64,000 nucleotides of DNA from Dichetophora obliterata (taxonomy: Eukaryota; Arthropoda; Insecta; Diptera; Sciomyzidae), in assembly GCA_963920525.1 (NCBI GenBank), contig OY986438.1:45147288-45211287 (forward strand), in the 5' to 3' direction. This document shows, piece after piece, positions 1 through 9,365 of the stretch. Positions within the stretch are counted from its first letter, which is position 1. Each line of letters begins with the position of its first letter. The notes below the pieces were generated by a model. It was given only the letters and a program-made list of their open reading frames with translations. It ran no database searches and was not told the origin of the DNA. Made by a program: the position numbers and the translations under genes.

Positions 1-276
1 TGTGCAAGTGGAAGTTGATTAACAAGATATGTAGTCTAAGGTGAAGATTCGCGCTGCAACTGCAGTTTTATTTAATTATTTTTTTTATGTGTATAATAAA
101 AAATTATAAATTAATGAATTATATAATTATTAATTATATTTATCTAATTAACTTTAATATTTGTGTTAGCATCATTTACATTTTTGTTTTTAATCGTAAA
201 CAAGTTGCATAGCGAAAATCCCGGAAATTCCGAAAAAATCCCTAAAAGCACAACACCAATAATTTGATTCCTCTAT
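1..276. other. AT-rich DNA, nothing recognised
   Basis: Low-complexity AT-rich sequence with no open frame of note and no clear terminal repeats. It lies directly left of the SINE tail. Confidence 0.5.
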
Positions 277-440
277 TTTTTTTTAAGATCAAAGACTTTT
301 TATTTATAGATAGATAGATTATTTCAAGGAATTGATTGTAACCATACGCGAATTATTGATTAGACGAAACAACCGTGAAAGACAATTTGAATTGCTTTTA
401 CCGAGGCTAGTGTTATGCCTTAACCTCGGCAAGCATTTCC
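277..440 (-). mobile_element. SINE copy S1, 3' part (split by LINE)
   Basis: The block aligns by eye with 16200-16420, sharing the stretch around 310-440 that includes the GC hairpin CCGAGG...CCTCGG (about 400-428). The T-rich run at 277-289 would be the A-rich tail of a minus-strand retroposon. The rest of this copy continues at 5131, on the far side of a LINE insertion. A third relative (35891-36095) carries a tRNA-like head, so this is taken as the 3' half of a tRNA-derived SINE. Boundaries are approximate. Confidence 0.6.
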
Positions 441-447
441 AGCTCTT
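441..447. repeat. Target-site duplication AGCTCTT (left)
   Basis: The same 7 bp occur at 5124-5130. They bracket the LINE, and removing the LINE plus one copy rejoins the two SINE halves. Confidence 0.75.
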
Positions 448-682
448 TATTTATTTATTTATTTATTCTTCGTCAAGCAGTGTCCAAGCTCTTATAGACT
501 ACTGAAGATTATGTACATATGAGTTAATTTACAATAATGCTTATTAAATAGAACATGTTAATATTTATATAATTATTTACATTGAGGAAATAGAAAAATA
601 AACAAAAATAGTAAAAAATACAAAATTTGAGTTCATAAATTGAAAAAGATTTAAAAAAAAAAAAAAAAAAAGGAAAAGAAGA

Positions 683-3616
683 TCAAGGCACACGAGCCAT
701 AATGCTTAGTACGAGATTATTTTTAAAAGTAGTTCTAGAAGTATTACAAAATAGGTCAGCTACATTAATCAATTCATTGGTTTCCTGAATACAGCGTGCC
801 ATAGGCATATTACGATAATAATTTGAACTATGGAACGACTCATGGAAGTGGAATTGACTACGAAGATACCGAGAAGGAGTATAGAAGTCCAGCTGAGAAA
901 GCATTTCGGGGCATTGAATGTTATGATTTATAAGATCCCAAATAAGCATAACAGAGAAAATCTTGCGACGAACAGAAAGAGGGGTGAGGCCAACTAAGGC
1001 ACACCGGGTACTATATTGAGGCACTGAGGGTAGGTTCCAATTTAATTTGTGCCACATGAATCTAGTGAAATTACGTTGGACCGATTCTAATCTGTTGGAG
1101 TGAAGTTGGTAACAAGGGTTCCAAATCGTTGAGCAATATTCAAGATGCGGACGCACTAATGAGGAATAAAGTGTCTTAAGAGTATAAGGATCAGAGAAAT
1201 CTGTTGAATTTCTTTTTAGAAAGCCTAACATTGAGTTTGCTTTAGCAATAATTAGTTCGATATGATTTCTGAAAGATAGTTTCGGATCCAGTAGAACACC
1301 CAAGTCTTTTTTGCAGGACACTCTTTCAAGAGAAGTAGAATTAATGGAATAGTTCCAATAGATAGGTGAGGAAGACCTAGAAAAAGTAAGACACTGGCAT
1401 TTTGAAATGTTAAGTGGAAGATTATTAATAAGGCACCAATTAGCAACCGAGTTAAGGTCCTGTTGAAGTAGTCTAAAATCGTTGTCAGATTTGATTGACC
1501 GAAAAAGTTTTAAGTCATCGGCGAACAGAAGGCATCTCGAGTGCTCGATGACAGCAGGTAGGTCATTGATGAAGAGGAGAAATAAAAGAGGGCCAAGATG
1601 ACTCCCTTGAGGTACACCCGATGTGACCTGAATAGCCGAAGACAAACATTCATTAATTATGACGTTTTGCCATCGATTAAGGAGATAAGATTTAAGCCAT
1701 GAGAAGAGACTTGAATGGAATCCAAGCGCAGAAAGCTTAAGGAGAAGCGTTTGGTGATTGACTTTATCAAACGCTTTTGCGAAGTCCGTGAAGATAACAT
1801 CAGTCTGTAAACTGTTTGAGAAATTACGAACTATGAAAGAGCAAAAAATATTTAAATTTGTGGCTGTTGATCTTCCAGATATAAAGCCATGCTGATTTGT
1901 AGAAATAATATTCTTTACGTAAAAAGATAATTTTTCGTAAACAATTTTTTCAAAGACTTTGGGCACACACAAAATTTTACTTATAGGTCTATAATTGCAG
2001 ACATCTTGCTTCGGCCCTGATTTGTGGATAGGAACAATGTGAGATACTTTCCATTCGTCCAGAAACGTACCACTCGAAAGCGACTTATTGAAAATAATAG
2101 TCAATGGGCAAGAAATTGTAGCCGCACACCTTTTTAGTAAAATCGGAGCAATACCATCATGACCGGCCGTAGAAGTTGACTTAATGTTCAATAGAGTACT
2201 TACAACTTCAGATTCACTTATGAAGAGGTTACCTAAATTCAATAAAGAACTACGATCAGAACTAACTGACGACGCAGAAGGGTCATGTGCTACTGAGTAA
2301 ACAGATTTAAAATACTCCGCAAAAAAATTACATATAGTAAGAGTATCCTCAGAACTGGATCCTTTATAACACATGGAATTTGGAATACCAGATGATTTCC
2401 TCTTCATATTTATAAAAGACCAGAAAAATTTGCTATTCTCTTTAAGTTTATCTTCTATTGATATGATATAAGATTTAAAGAGGAATTTGTTAAGAATCCT
2501 AAATTCATTAAGACAAGTCAAATAAAACTGTTTGAGTTGCAGGTCATCCTTAGAAAATCTAAACCTTTTATAGGCTTTATTCAATTTGTTCTTTAAATGG
2601 CCTAGTCTACGATTAAACCAAACCGGGTTATTAGATCTACGAGTGCGCTTCTTAGGGACAAAATTTTCAACCAGATCGCCGAGGACGGAACAAAAAAACC
2701 CATACATTTCAGGCAAGTCAAAACCCGAAAAAGCATTAAACCAATGAATAGATTCAAGACCTGCCTGTATAGCAGCGAAGTTAGCGCGATTAAAGTCATA
2801 TGAGGATACAGCAGAAGTAGATGATTTTTTATAATTATAGATACTAAATTCAAGCATTAAGGGCACATGGTGCTGTGACTTCTTTACAATTTCAACTTGA
2901 GGAGATTCGAGATTAACAACAAAATCTTTATCAATAAAAATTAAATCTAAGATTCTATTAAGATCATTAAATTTATCATTTATCTGGACTAGATCGTATT
3001 GCAAGAAAAAGTCAATTATACGCGCGTCTAATTCCGATAGAAAATCGAACGGTAAGAGATAAAATTCATCAGAAACATAATTCCAGCTAACATTGCATAG
3101 GTTAAAATCGCCTGTCAGAATAACATGATCAGATTGACTTAAGTTATCAAGAAAAGGACGAATATTATCGAGATGAATAGAGTATAATTCGAGAGGGCTT
3201 CTTGGTGGGATATAGCTCACCATTACAAAGATAGTACAATTATTACTCAAAACTACTTTTACAATTAATTGATCAACGTCAAAAGTATTATCAATATTTG
3301 CATTTAAATGGGGTAGGGATATCTGAGAGCACGAAAGATTAGAGCGGATGGCTATTAACACACCTCCACCCCGTGAGAGTCCCGAGGTATTACTACAGCG
3401 GTCTTTCCGGAAGACATTATAGGATGAACTAAGGAATAATTCAGAGCTCAAGTGATTTTCCGTAAGCCATGTTTCAGTAAATACAATTATATCATAATTT
3501 AGAGATTGAGAAGATACGAATAGATTATTCAATTTAGTACGAAGCCCTCCAACATTTTGATAATATAAAGAATAACTTAAGTTAGATTTATATATAAACT
3601 GAGCACTAGGTGCCAA
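683..3616 (-). CDS. LINE ORF2: endonuclease/reverse transcriptase
   Basis: An intact frame of about 977 codons. Residues about 15-260 form an apurinic-type endonuclease, with YYQNVGGLRTK, the catalytic Glu in FTETWL, LTGDFN, and a QHH in place of the usual SDH near the end. Residues about 480-770 form the reverse transcriptase, with VPIHKSGPK, the first catalytic Asp in FTDFAKAFD, SGVPQGSHLGPLLF and the FADD active site. The C-terminal part (LVRPHLEYCSTIWNP) is the conserved post-RT segment of CR1/Jockey elements. The protein nicks the target and primes reverse transcription from the nick. No AUG lies in this frame before the endonuclease; the listed start is TTG. The frame is open upstream into the end of ORF1, which suggests frameshifting or reinitiation. 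Confidence 0.9.
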   Translation of the reverse strand: MAPSAQFIYKSNLSYSLYYQNVGGLRTKLNNLFVSSQSLNYDIIVFTETWLTENHLSSELFLSSSYNVFRKDRCSNTSGLSRGGGVLIAIRSNLSCSQISLPHLNANIDNTFDVDQLIVKVVLSNNCTIFVMVSYIPPRSPLELYSIHLDNIRPFLDNLSQSDHVILTGDFNLCNVSWNYVSDEFYLLPFDFLSELDARIIDFFLQYDLVQINDKFNDLNRILDLIFIDKDFVVNLESPQVEIVKKSQHHVPLMLEFSIYNYKKSSTSAVSSYDFNRANFAAIQAGLESIHWFNAFSGFDLPEMYGFFCSVLGDLVENFVPKKRTRRSNNPVWFNRRLGHLKNKLNKAYKRFRFSKDDLQLKQFYLTCLNEFRILNKFLFKSYIISIEDKLKENSKFFWSFINMKRKSSGIPNSMCYKGSSSEDTLTICNFFAEYFKSVYSVAHDPSASSVSSDRSSLLNLGNLFISESEVVSTLLNIKSTSTAGHDGIAPILLKRCAATISCPLTIIFNKSLSSGTFLDEWKVSHIVPIHKSGPKQDVCNYRPISKILCVPKVFEKIVYEKLSFYVKNIISTNQHGFISGRSTATNLNIFCSFIVRNFSNSLQTDVIFTDFAKAFDKVNHQTLLLKLSALGFHSSLFSWLKSYLLNRWQNVIINECLSSAIQVTSGVPQGSHLGPLLFLLFINDLPAVIEHSRCLLFADDLKLFRSIKSDNDFRLLQQDLNSVANWCLINNLPLNISKCQCLTFSRSSSPIYWNYSINSTSLERVSCKKDLGVLLDPKLSFRNHIELIIAKANSMLGFLKRNSTDFSDPYTLKTLYSSLVRPHLEYCSTIWNPCYQLHSNRLESVQRNFTRFMWHKLNWNLPSVPQYSTRCALVGLTPLSVRRKIFSVMLIWDLINHNIQCPEMLSQLDFYTPSRYLRSQFHFHESFHSSNYYRNMPMARCIQETNELINVADLFCNTSRTTFKNNLVLSIMARVP

Positions 3617-3619
3617 ATA

Positions 3620-3632
3620 ATTTAGTTTTTTG
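3620..3632 (-). promoter_or_regulatory. Candidate -1 ribosomal frameshift site A_AAA_AAC
   Basis: On the minus strand, ORF1 ends CCA AAA AAC TAA. The heptamer A_AAA_AAC has exactly the phase needed for -1 slippage, and the -1 frame (AAA AAA CTA AAT) runs directly into ORF2. The ORF2 frame opens only about 28 nt before the slip site, after a TAA. Function is inferred; a downstream stimulatory structure has not been computed. Confidence 0.5.
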
Positions 3633-4893
3633 GAAGAGATTTGCCAATTTTAGCTCGCAGGACGAACTCATGGACCACTATCCCTTCAGGCCAAAAGTCT
3701 TTAGAAATAAGAGTGTTGAAAATTGCTGCAGGAGTGAAGACTTTAAACGATGAGATTTCCCTCTGAGTATGCGAGTTAAGTTTAATACATTTAATATACG
3801 AGGTTGCAAGCTGTATCTTACTCGATATGAATGATAACACAGCATCAACAGAGGTAGATTCTTCTAGGCGAGATAGAAATATTGTCTTCCATTGAATTCT
3901 CGGCACCACCGTAAGACCACACGACGCTGATGAAGTGGAAAATCCATTGGATACGGAGGGCGGAACAGAAGATTGCAGAGTTTGGGAAAAAGATGATAGT
4001 AAATTATGATCTGTCTGAGAGTTTGTCGAAATCGCAGGAATCTCAGGATGAATTAGATGATGGGATGATGCCTGAGATGACAATTTCTCCGCAGCTGCAG
4101 TTTGCAGACTTGCAGTACACGCAGAGGCAGAATATTGCATCACAGCAGTGGTAGATGTAGCAGCAGTAAATTGATCAACCGCAGTGGTTTGCACGGCAAC
4201 TGGAGATGGGGCATTAGCCTGCTGCTCAGCAGCAATATGTTGCACGGTTTTAGTTTTACACGTAGCATAAGCAGGTGGTACAGCAGCAGGTTCCACAGCT
4301 ACGGTGGTTGTTGCAACAGCCATAGTTTGGTCATCGACAGTGCGTTCCTCCGCGTTGATAGTTAAATCAGCATCAACAGTGCAAATAGGAGATCCATGCT
4401 GAGGCAAGGGCGAAACCAAAATCGATGAGGTTGACATCGTAAGCGTTGATTCAGAAGCAGGATGAGACGATCCGGAGTTAGGAGAAACAGGAGCCAAATT
4501 ATAGTTTTTAGCTTTAGTTCGTTTCGGTCTTGATGAGACAGTGCCAATTGAAGCAGGATTTACTTCAATTGATGCAGCAGGAATATTAGTAGATGAAAGA
4601 TCAAACGACGAGTTCATGTCTGATACAAGTGCCTGCAGGCGAGCAACTTCATCAAGAAGACTCGCAGCTGATGATTTATTCTTTTCCATCACGGCAAGCA
4701 GCACATTCATTGAGAAATTCCGACATGAAGTGCAAAACCATTGAAGGCCATTTGATTCGGAACATCGAAGTGCTTCCGCAATAAGCCCTTTAATTTTGAC
4801 ACATTTATCATGAAAGTGTTTGGTACAACCAGAACAAATGATGAATTTACCCACAGTACTCCATTGGGATTTACAAATTTCGCAGCAAGTCAT
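3622..4893 (-). CDS. LINE ORF1: PHD-finger RNA-binding-type protein
   Basis: An intact 423-residue protein starting MTCCEICKSQW. Residues about 4-60 form a PHD-like Cys4-His-Cys3 zinc module: CEIC, then CSGC, FHDKC and WFCTSC. A long low-complexity middle rich in Ala, Ser, Thr and Gln follows (about residues 110-330), then a compact C-terminal block (WKTIFLSRLEES onward). ORF1 proteins of this type coat the element RNA into a ribonucleoprotein; the PHD finger is known in CR1-group ORF1s. The start is the first ATG after the 5' UTR. The stop follows the string CCA AAA AAC, which is a canonical -1 slippery site leading into ORF2. Confidence 0.85.
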   Translation of the reverse strand: MTCCEICKSQWSTVGKFIICSGCTKHFHDKCVKIKGLIAEALRCSESNGLQWFCTSCRNFSMNVLLAVMEKNKSSAASLLDEVARLQALVSDMNSSFDLSSTNIPAASIEVNPASIGTVSSRPKRTKAKNYNLAPVSPNSGSSHPASESTLTMSTSSILVSPLPQHGSPICTVDADLTINAEERTVDDQTMAVATTTVAVEPAAVPPAYATCKTKTVQHIAAEQQANAPSPVAVQTTAVDQFTAATSTTAVMQYSASACTASLQTAAAEKLSSQASSHHLIHPEIPAISTNSQTDHNLLSSFSQTLQSSVPPSVSNGFSTSSASCGLTVVPRIQWKTIFLSRLEESTSVDAVLSFISSKIQLATSYIKCIKLNSHTQREISSFKVFTPAAIFNTLISKDFWPEGIVVHEFVLRAKIGKSLPKN

Positions 4894-5123
4894 TGTTGAT
4901 TTTGAGGTTAAGAACGATGATCTACGATGATGTGCAAAGAAATTGTAGGATTGAAGTATTTGACCAAGTTAAAGTGATTCTTAGTCGAGGAAGATGTTGA
5001 AGTTTACCGAAAACACGTATTAGAAATTAATTTCGCGTTAAATTATATAAAAATTACACTATTTAACAAAATTTATACGGAGGCAAGTAAAAAGTTAACA
5101 ACTGTTACAGGGTTGCCAGATTG

Positions 5124-5130
5124 AGCTCTT
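5124..5130. repeat. Target-site duplication AGCTCTT (right)
   Basis: Partner of 441-447, at the 5' end of the LINE. Confidence 0.75.
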
Positions 5131-5212
5131 AGTTGCTCCTGTCCTTTAATTCCACATTTTCCACAACTTAGTTGTGGATTTTTAGGTTCCATAATTCTAA
5201 AATGCAGTATCT
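5131..5212 (-). mobile_element. SINE copy S1, 5' part
   Basis: Matches 35897-35990 and 16405-16460, including the shared TTTTCCACAA and the following hairpin-like TTGTGGATTT. The tRNA-like head seen in the 36.0-kb copy is not recognisable here. Confidence 0.55.
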
Positions 5213-5267
5213 GTCAAAATCCACTGCCTCTGAAGTTACCGGTAGCGGCGCCGAAAGTAGGCTGCAA

Positions 5268-6487
5268 TCTAATAAGCCATTTTGTAATAGTGTTTGGAGT
5301 AAGCTTACCTGCAATAGAATAATTGAGGCCTTTTCCAAACATGCTTTGAAAACACTTGTCTACGTAATGAATTTACAAGTTGTGTTGTAAAATTGTATGG
5401 AAACGGGAAAAGGGGAATGTTTTTTTAATAGTAGTTATTTGTAGTAAGTTTACTTGAAAATAAATTAACAAGCGTTTTCAAAACAAGGTAATAGTTTCAC
5501 AACTTTCTCATTCTAGTTAAGAGAATTCCCCAAGTGCTGAAAATTACAATTGCAATAAAAAATTAAGTTTCATCACTAAAAATTTTGATGTCACAGTGGC
5601 TTGTGTTTAGTGATTAAATTAAAAAGTTTTAAGATTCGTAAATTGATTATGTAAATATTTATTTAAGATTTTAAAAAATGTCATAAAAATTTTACTTAAA
5701 AGAACGGAATCAGAGGGGCCAGGGAAATAACGGCAAAAATAAAAATGAAATAAAGCCACCAAATTTCGGCGTAATTTTATCTATGTAAGCCCAAAATTAG
5801 CCCACAAATTTAAAATAAATTTAGGTCTTTATTTATTTTAAAGTCTTTAGGTATTTTATTTTCGGTTTGGGCGTTGTTTAGTTTTTTGGGCCTTATTTCA
5901 TTTTTAATTTTGGGTGCTATTTCATTTTTGTATGCCCAAAATATTTTGACTTTATTTCATGTTTTATTTTGGGCGTTATTTCATTGGGCGTTATTTCCCT
6001 GAAACGAATAAGAGCAAGGAAGTTGTGGAGTTACTTTTAAAAAGGAGCCACATCAAATTAATTCATTCCATTTTCTTTAAAACAGTTGTAAAAATCTTAC
6101 AATAATACTTGCTTTCAATTGTTTAGGAATTGTTTTTATAATATTTTAATAACACTTTTTCCCAATTTTTTAAAAACAGTTGGTAAAAACTCACAATAAT
6201 ACTTATTTCCAATTAAATACCAATTGTTTTCAATAATACTTTTACAACACTTTTTTCAATTACAAAGTAAACATTGTAGAATGCTTATTTACAACAGTTT
6301 ATCCAATTGAATAGTAAAGGCTTGGGATAATATTACAGTAAGGAATACTTTTCCAAGGGTTACTTTTTGCTTATTCTACAATTACTTGAGAGTACTTCAC
6401 AACAATTTTTACATGCTTTCTCCAAGCACGATGCTTACGCTTGTAAGCTTACCATAAGCTAAGTCCAAGTTTATTTGGCTTATTGAA
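5268..6487. mobile_element. Non-autonomous DNA element, family A (copy 1)
   Basis: Both ends match the copy at 35489-36369 in inverted order. The left end (AATAAGCCATTTTGTAATAG) resembles the reverse complement of 36369; the right end, reverse-complemented (AATAAGCCAAATAAACTTGG), resembles 35489. Subterminal regions repeat motifs such as CTTGGAAAA, AAGCTTAC and ACAAGTAATTG. No transposase is present and no convincing TSD was found, so the superfamily is unknown. It contains another element at about 5716-6002. Confidence 0.6.
5716..6002. mobile_element. MITE with CAGGGAAATAACG termini, nested
   Basis: The 13-bp terminal inverted repeat CAGGGAAATAACG at the left pairs with CGTTATTTCCCTG at the right. 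The interior repeats variants of GGGCGTTATTTCATTTT several times. Related GGGCGTTATTT sequence recurs at 7062-7175. Flanks AACGGAATCAGAG and AACGAATAAGAG are similar and may be a decayed target duplication. Confidence 0.55.
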
Positions 6488-6730
6488 AAGTGACTCAAAT
6501 GTGAGTGAGCTAGTGAAAATGTTTAAATGTATTGAGTTTTTCGAACTTGCACTTCAACGTGTAGGTCAAAATCCATATAATCCGCAAAAAATATTTATGT
6601 TAGGATAATTGCTATTCTTGGAATGTTCCAAATAAAGCCCTAATCCAAGATAATATTAGAACCAAAATATTTATAAAGCAAATGATTGCTCATAATTTAT
6701 GTCTTATTTCATAAGTAATAATTGGTAAAT
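6488..6730. other. Decayed repeat fragment
   Basis: No gene. Positions about 6560-6650 share a long block with 11440-11515 (CAAAATCCATAT, then GCTATTCTTG and AATGTTCC), so this is a fragment of the same interspersed repeat family. Confidence 0.4.
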
Positions 6731-7055
6731 CAGCCCTATCACTGAGTCCCGTCATAATACGATATCGTAGAAACTACGAAAAAGGCATCACAGTTCATTC
6801 GTAGCGCCATTCGTATGATTTTTGAAGTAATTTGTTACGACGTGTTTTGGTTTTCGGAATAAAATTTTGGTAAAAATTCATGCAGTAAAAGTGGCTATTC
6901 CTTCTAAATTTGATTTCAAAATTTTTTCCGACAACCAAAACACGTCGTAAAACATTACTTTAAAAATCTACGAATGGCTCTAGGAATGAACTCAGTGATG
7001 CCTTTTTCATAGTTTCTACGATATCGAACAACGATGGGACTATGTGATAGGGCTG
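6731..7055. mobile_element. Foldback MITE with ~130-bp inverted arms
   Basis: The left arm starts CAGCCCTATCAC and the right arm ends GTGATAGGGCTG. The arms stay similar for about 130 bp, sharing CGATATCGTAGAAACTA, AAAAAGGCATCAC, and ACGACGTGTTTTGGTT close to the loop. There is no coding capacity. The flanking AAT on both sides is the longest possible target duplication seen. Confidence 0.75.
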
Positions 7056-7938
7056 AATATTTTTGGGCGTTATTTAATTTATGTATTTCGGGCCATATTT
7101 TATAATGAAATAATTCAGAAAGTTTTATGAAAATTCTGGGGCGTTATTTAGTTTTTATTGTGGGCATTATTTCACTGTACATTTCTAAATTCAGACTTAT
7201 CATCAATTTCAAACAATAAAAACTTAGTTTTGACATTTAAATAAAAATTGTGATCGTCGCCAGAAAATATAAAATGTACGAGTTTTTATTCAAAATTTAT
7301 TTCTTATGACTCCCATGAACTTTTTATGGGATATTGATTTAGTTTTAGTAGTTTTTAGAATTACGAAAGTATCGGAAAACTCGCTGACTAAATGAATTTC
7401 TGTTACATCCAATAAATAAAGAAAATAAATTATAATGCTTATTGTAAGTAAATTACAGTTATGCAACATACTTAAAATAAAATCGATGGAATCGATAAAT
7501 TAAATGGAATTTTATAAAGATATATTTCCAAAAGACTCGTAATCTTATAAGTGGATATTGGCATTTTAATTTATAAGAGCAATATAATATCTGGTGTTTA
7601 TTTTTAGATTTTTTTTATGAAGCAAAATTTGTTTTCGTCTGCTGGCATATTTAAAAACTTGTTGTTTTAAATATATTTTTTTAACGAATTTTTTTATAGA
7701 TTTGAATTACATTCATAATGAAAAGAATGTAAAAGAAAGCGTTTTTTAAAGTCATGTGGCTTATAATGTTATTGCAATAAGCCCTTAAAATATTATGGAT
7801 TTTTTACAGAAATAGGAGTAATAATTATAAACTTTATAACTTAAGAATTATTTATATGCAAGTATGTAGCCTTAATGGCGTTTTCATTAAACATTTCTTC
7901 CATTAAAATCTATTTTCTTTTCTCATTTTTGTCTCTAG
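7056..7938. other. AT-rich DNA with repeat fragments
   Basis: 7062-7175 holds degenerate GGGCGTTATTT units like those at 5.9 kb. 7745-7795 (ATGTGGCTTATAATG, then TTGCAATAAGCCCTT) recurs at 50714-50760. The end (7905-7938) is a pyrimidine-rich tract with TAG that can serve as a splice acceptor. No gene seen. Confidence 0.45.
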
Positions 7939-8139
7939 TGTCGCTGCTGAATTATATTTTATACTAACCTAGAGCATCAATACTACAAAACAAAAAGAGT
8001 GCTTTTTAAATTTATTTTTATTTAGAAAATTTAAAAAGCACTAATCGACCAACAATTGATGCTTCAATGGACGCAACATCAATTATCACACAAGTCTCGA
8101 GAGATGATGAACAATTGAATGTTTATGCAAATGAAAAAG
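7939..8139 (+). CDS. Candidate first coding exon of an unidentified host gene
   Basis: A polypyrimidine tract ending TTTTTGTCTCTAG (to 7938) gives a good 3' splice site. The exon then has about 128 nt of leader and an ATG at 8067 in favourable context (TTCAATGG). It encodes 24 codons starting MDATSIITQVSRDDE and ends with an exact consensus donor, AAAAAG|GTAAGT, at 8139/8140, leaving phase 1. A second possible acceptor (ATTTTTATTTAG, 8014-8025) lies 48 nt after a TACTAACC branch-point-like site, giving an alternative start at 8026. The coding part is not recognised. The acceptor, Kozak-like ATG and donor together are unlikely by chance, but expression is unproven. The large following intron would hold the rest of the window. 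Confidence 0.5.
7998..8042 (+). promoter_or_regulatory. Perfect 16-bp hairpin in the candidate leader
   Basis: AGTGCTTTTTAAATTT (7998-8013) pairs fully with AAATTTAAAAAGCACT (8027-8042) around a 13-nt loop. The loop contains the alternative acceptor TAG. The stem ends 24 nt before the ATG, so it could affect acceptor choice or start-codon use if transcribed. Confidence 0.35.
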
Positions 8140-8596
8140 GTAAGTGTTTTTTTTCTATTGAACACAAAATATTTTGGACTGCAATCCTTTTTTCTTATGT
8201 TCAAAGTGGAAACTTTTTCATATAATTATAATTTATTTTTTTAACTTTTTCATTTCTCGTAAGTATTATTTGATATACAGATGTCACAACTGATATCTGT
8301 AGGTCGGTTCTGTAACTATTGCGACAAATAGTCACTTTTTCTGATGCCACACGTTCTGTTTCACTCCAAAATACTCACTTTTGCGAACATCAGTGTTTCT
8401 GTAACTGATAAGCGAGAAAATAGTGGAAATAGTAATGAAAAAGATACACAAGCAAAAGGAAATATATGAAATTGCAACATATGACAGAAAACTTTGAGTG
8501 AAATTTCATGAGGTTCTTCATCTTCATCTGGCAGAATATTGATGTTTGTATTATTAAACTGACAATTACTGGTTTTGATGTTAAACACTTTGAGAC
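8140..8596. other. Putative intron start, nothing else recognised
   Basis: Begins with the donor GTAAGTG and a T-rich run. No open frame or repeat of note before the Harbinger element at 8600. Confidence 0.4.
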
Positions 8597-8599
8597 TTA

Positions 8600-9332
8600 G
8601 GCCCTTATTATGAGTTGCTTTCGACATTCTAAGAAAGTTAAATTCTTATTATGAGCAGTACAACCCTATCGAAATGTTCGTTGCTCATCGAAATTTCAGT
8701 CGAATAGGATTTTGCTTTCGATGCGATGCGTGCTGAGCAAAAATTGTTAAAAATTTAAGTATTTTGTGATTGTATTTTCCTTTTTAAAGACTAAAAACTA
8801 ATATTGAACTGTTTTTGTAAATTTTATGCAGATCTAAGCAACAAATCGCAGTTAGAAAACTGGTCTCATTGATGGAGGCAAACTTTGACTGCAAAGGATA
8901 TTTGTTCCAAAGTTCAAGCGAAATAGAAATGGGACGAACTCACGCCAGAATTAAATTGCTTAGAACCACCAGTTAGAACAACAGCAAAGTGGATTAAGAT
9001 TAGCTAAAAAAAAGCATTGCTCAACATTTTTCTATTTCTAGCCAGTTCCGTCAAGCTTTATTTTATTATTATTTTATTATTATATTATTATTTTCGTCAT
9101 AGTCATAACTTTTTTGTCTTATTTTTTGCAGTCAACTTTCAAACCAATGGTATTTAGTTAAATTAAAACAACGATCACCTGATAGAAATATACTACCGTG
9201 AACAAACAATATGAACGAAATTCACAATAGCTCTACTCTTTGTCGAAAGCACGTTATAATACCAAATGCAAATTCGTTCGATCAGGCCTTTCGACTACAG
9301 TCGAAGATCGAACGCAGCTCATAATAAGGGCC
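8600..9332. mobile_element. PIF/Harbinger-type element, TTA target duplication
   Basis: Terminal repeats GGCCCTTATTATGAG (8600) and CTCATAATAAGGGCC (to 9332) are flanked by TTA at 8597-8599 and 9333-9335, the 3-bp TWA site typical of PIF/Harbinger. Inside is a remnant of the SANT/Myb-like protein that these transposons carry as a second gene. No transposase is present; length is 733 bp. Confidence 0.8.
8836..9005 (+). pseudogene. Remnant of Harbinger SANT/Myb-like accessory protein
   Basis: One frame reads QQIAVRKLVSLMEANFD; after a shift another reads KWDELTPELNCLEPPVRTTA followed by KWIKI. This resembles the helix-turn-helix SANT/MADF-like domain (LV-x-FME start, W-x-x-LT-x-x-LN-x-x-GPP-x-R-T-x-x-x-W end) encoded by PIF/Harbinger transposons. 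In active elements that protein helps the transposase enter the nucleus and bind the ends. Here it is frameshifted, stop-containing and truncated. Recognition is by pattern only. Confidence 0.55.
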
Positions 9333-9365
9333 TTAGTGATGTTGATATTAAATAAGCAAACCTTA

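Larger units (their letters stand above)
448..5123 (-). mobile_element. CR1-group non-LTR retrotransposon, apparently full length
   Basis: A 4.7-kb LINE read on the minus strand. In order: a roughly 230-nt 5' UTR (4894-5123), ORF1, ORF2, a short 3' UTR with a homopolymer run near 657-672, and a (TAAA)n-like tail at 448-467. It is flanked by a perfect 7-bp TSD. Tetranucleotide tails, a PHD-type ORF1 and an APE-endonuclease/reverse-transcriptase ORF2 are typical of the CR1/Jockey group; CR1 is the likelier clade. Both frames are open, so this copy is young and may still be competent. Clade assignment would need a reverse-transcriptase tree. Confidence 0.85.
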
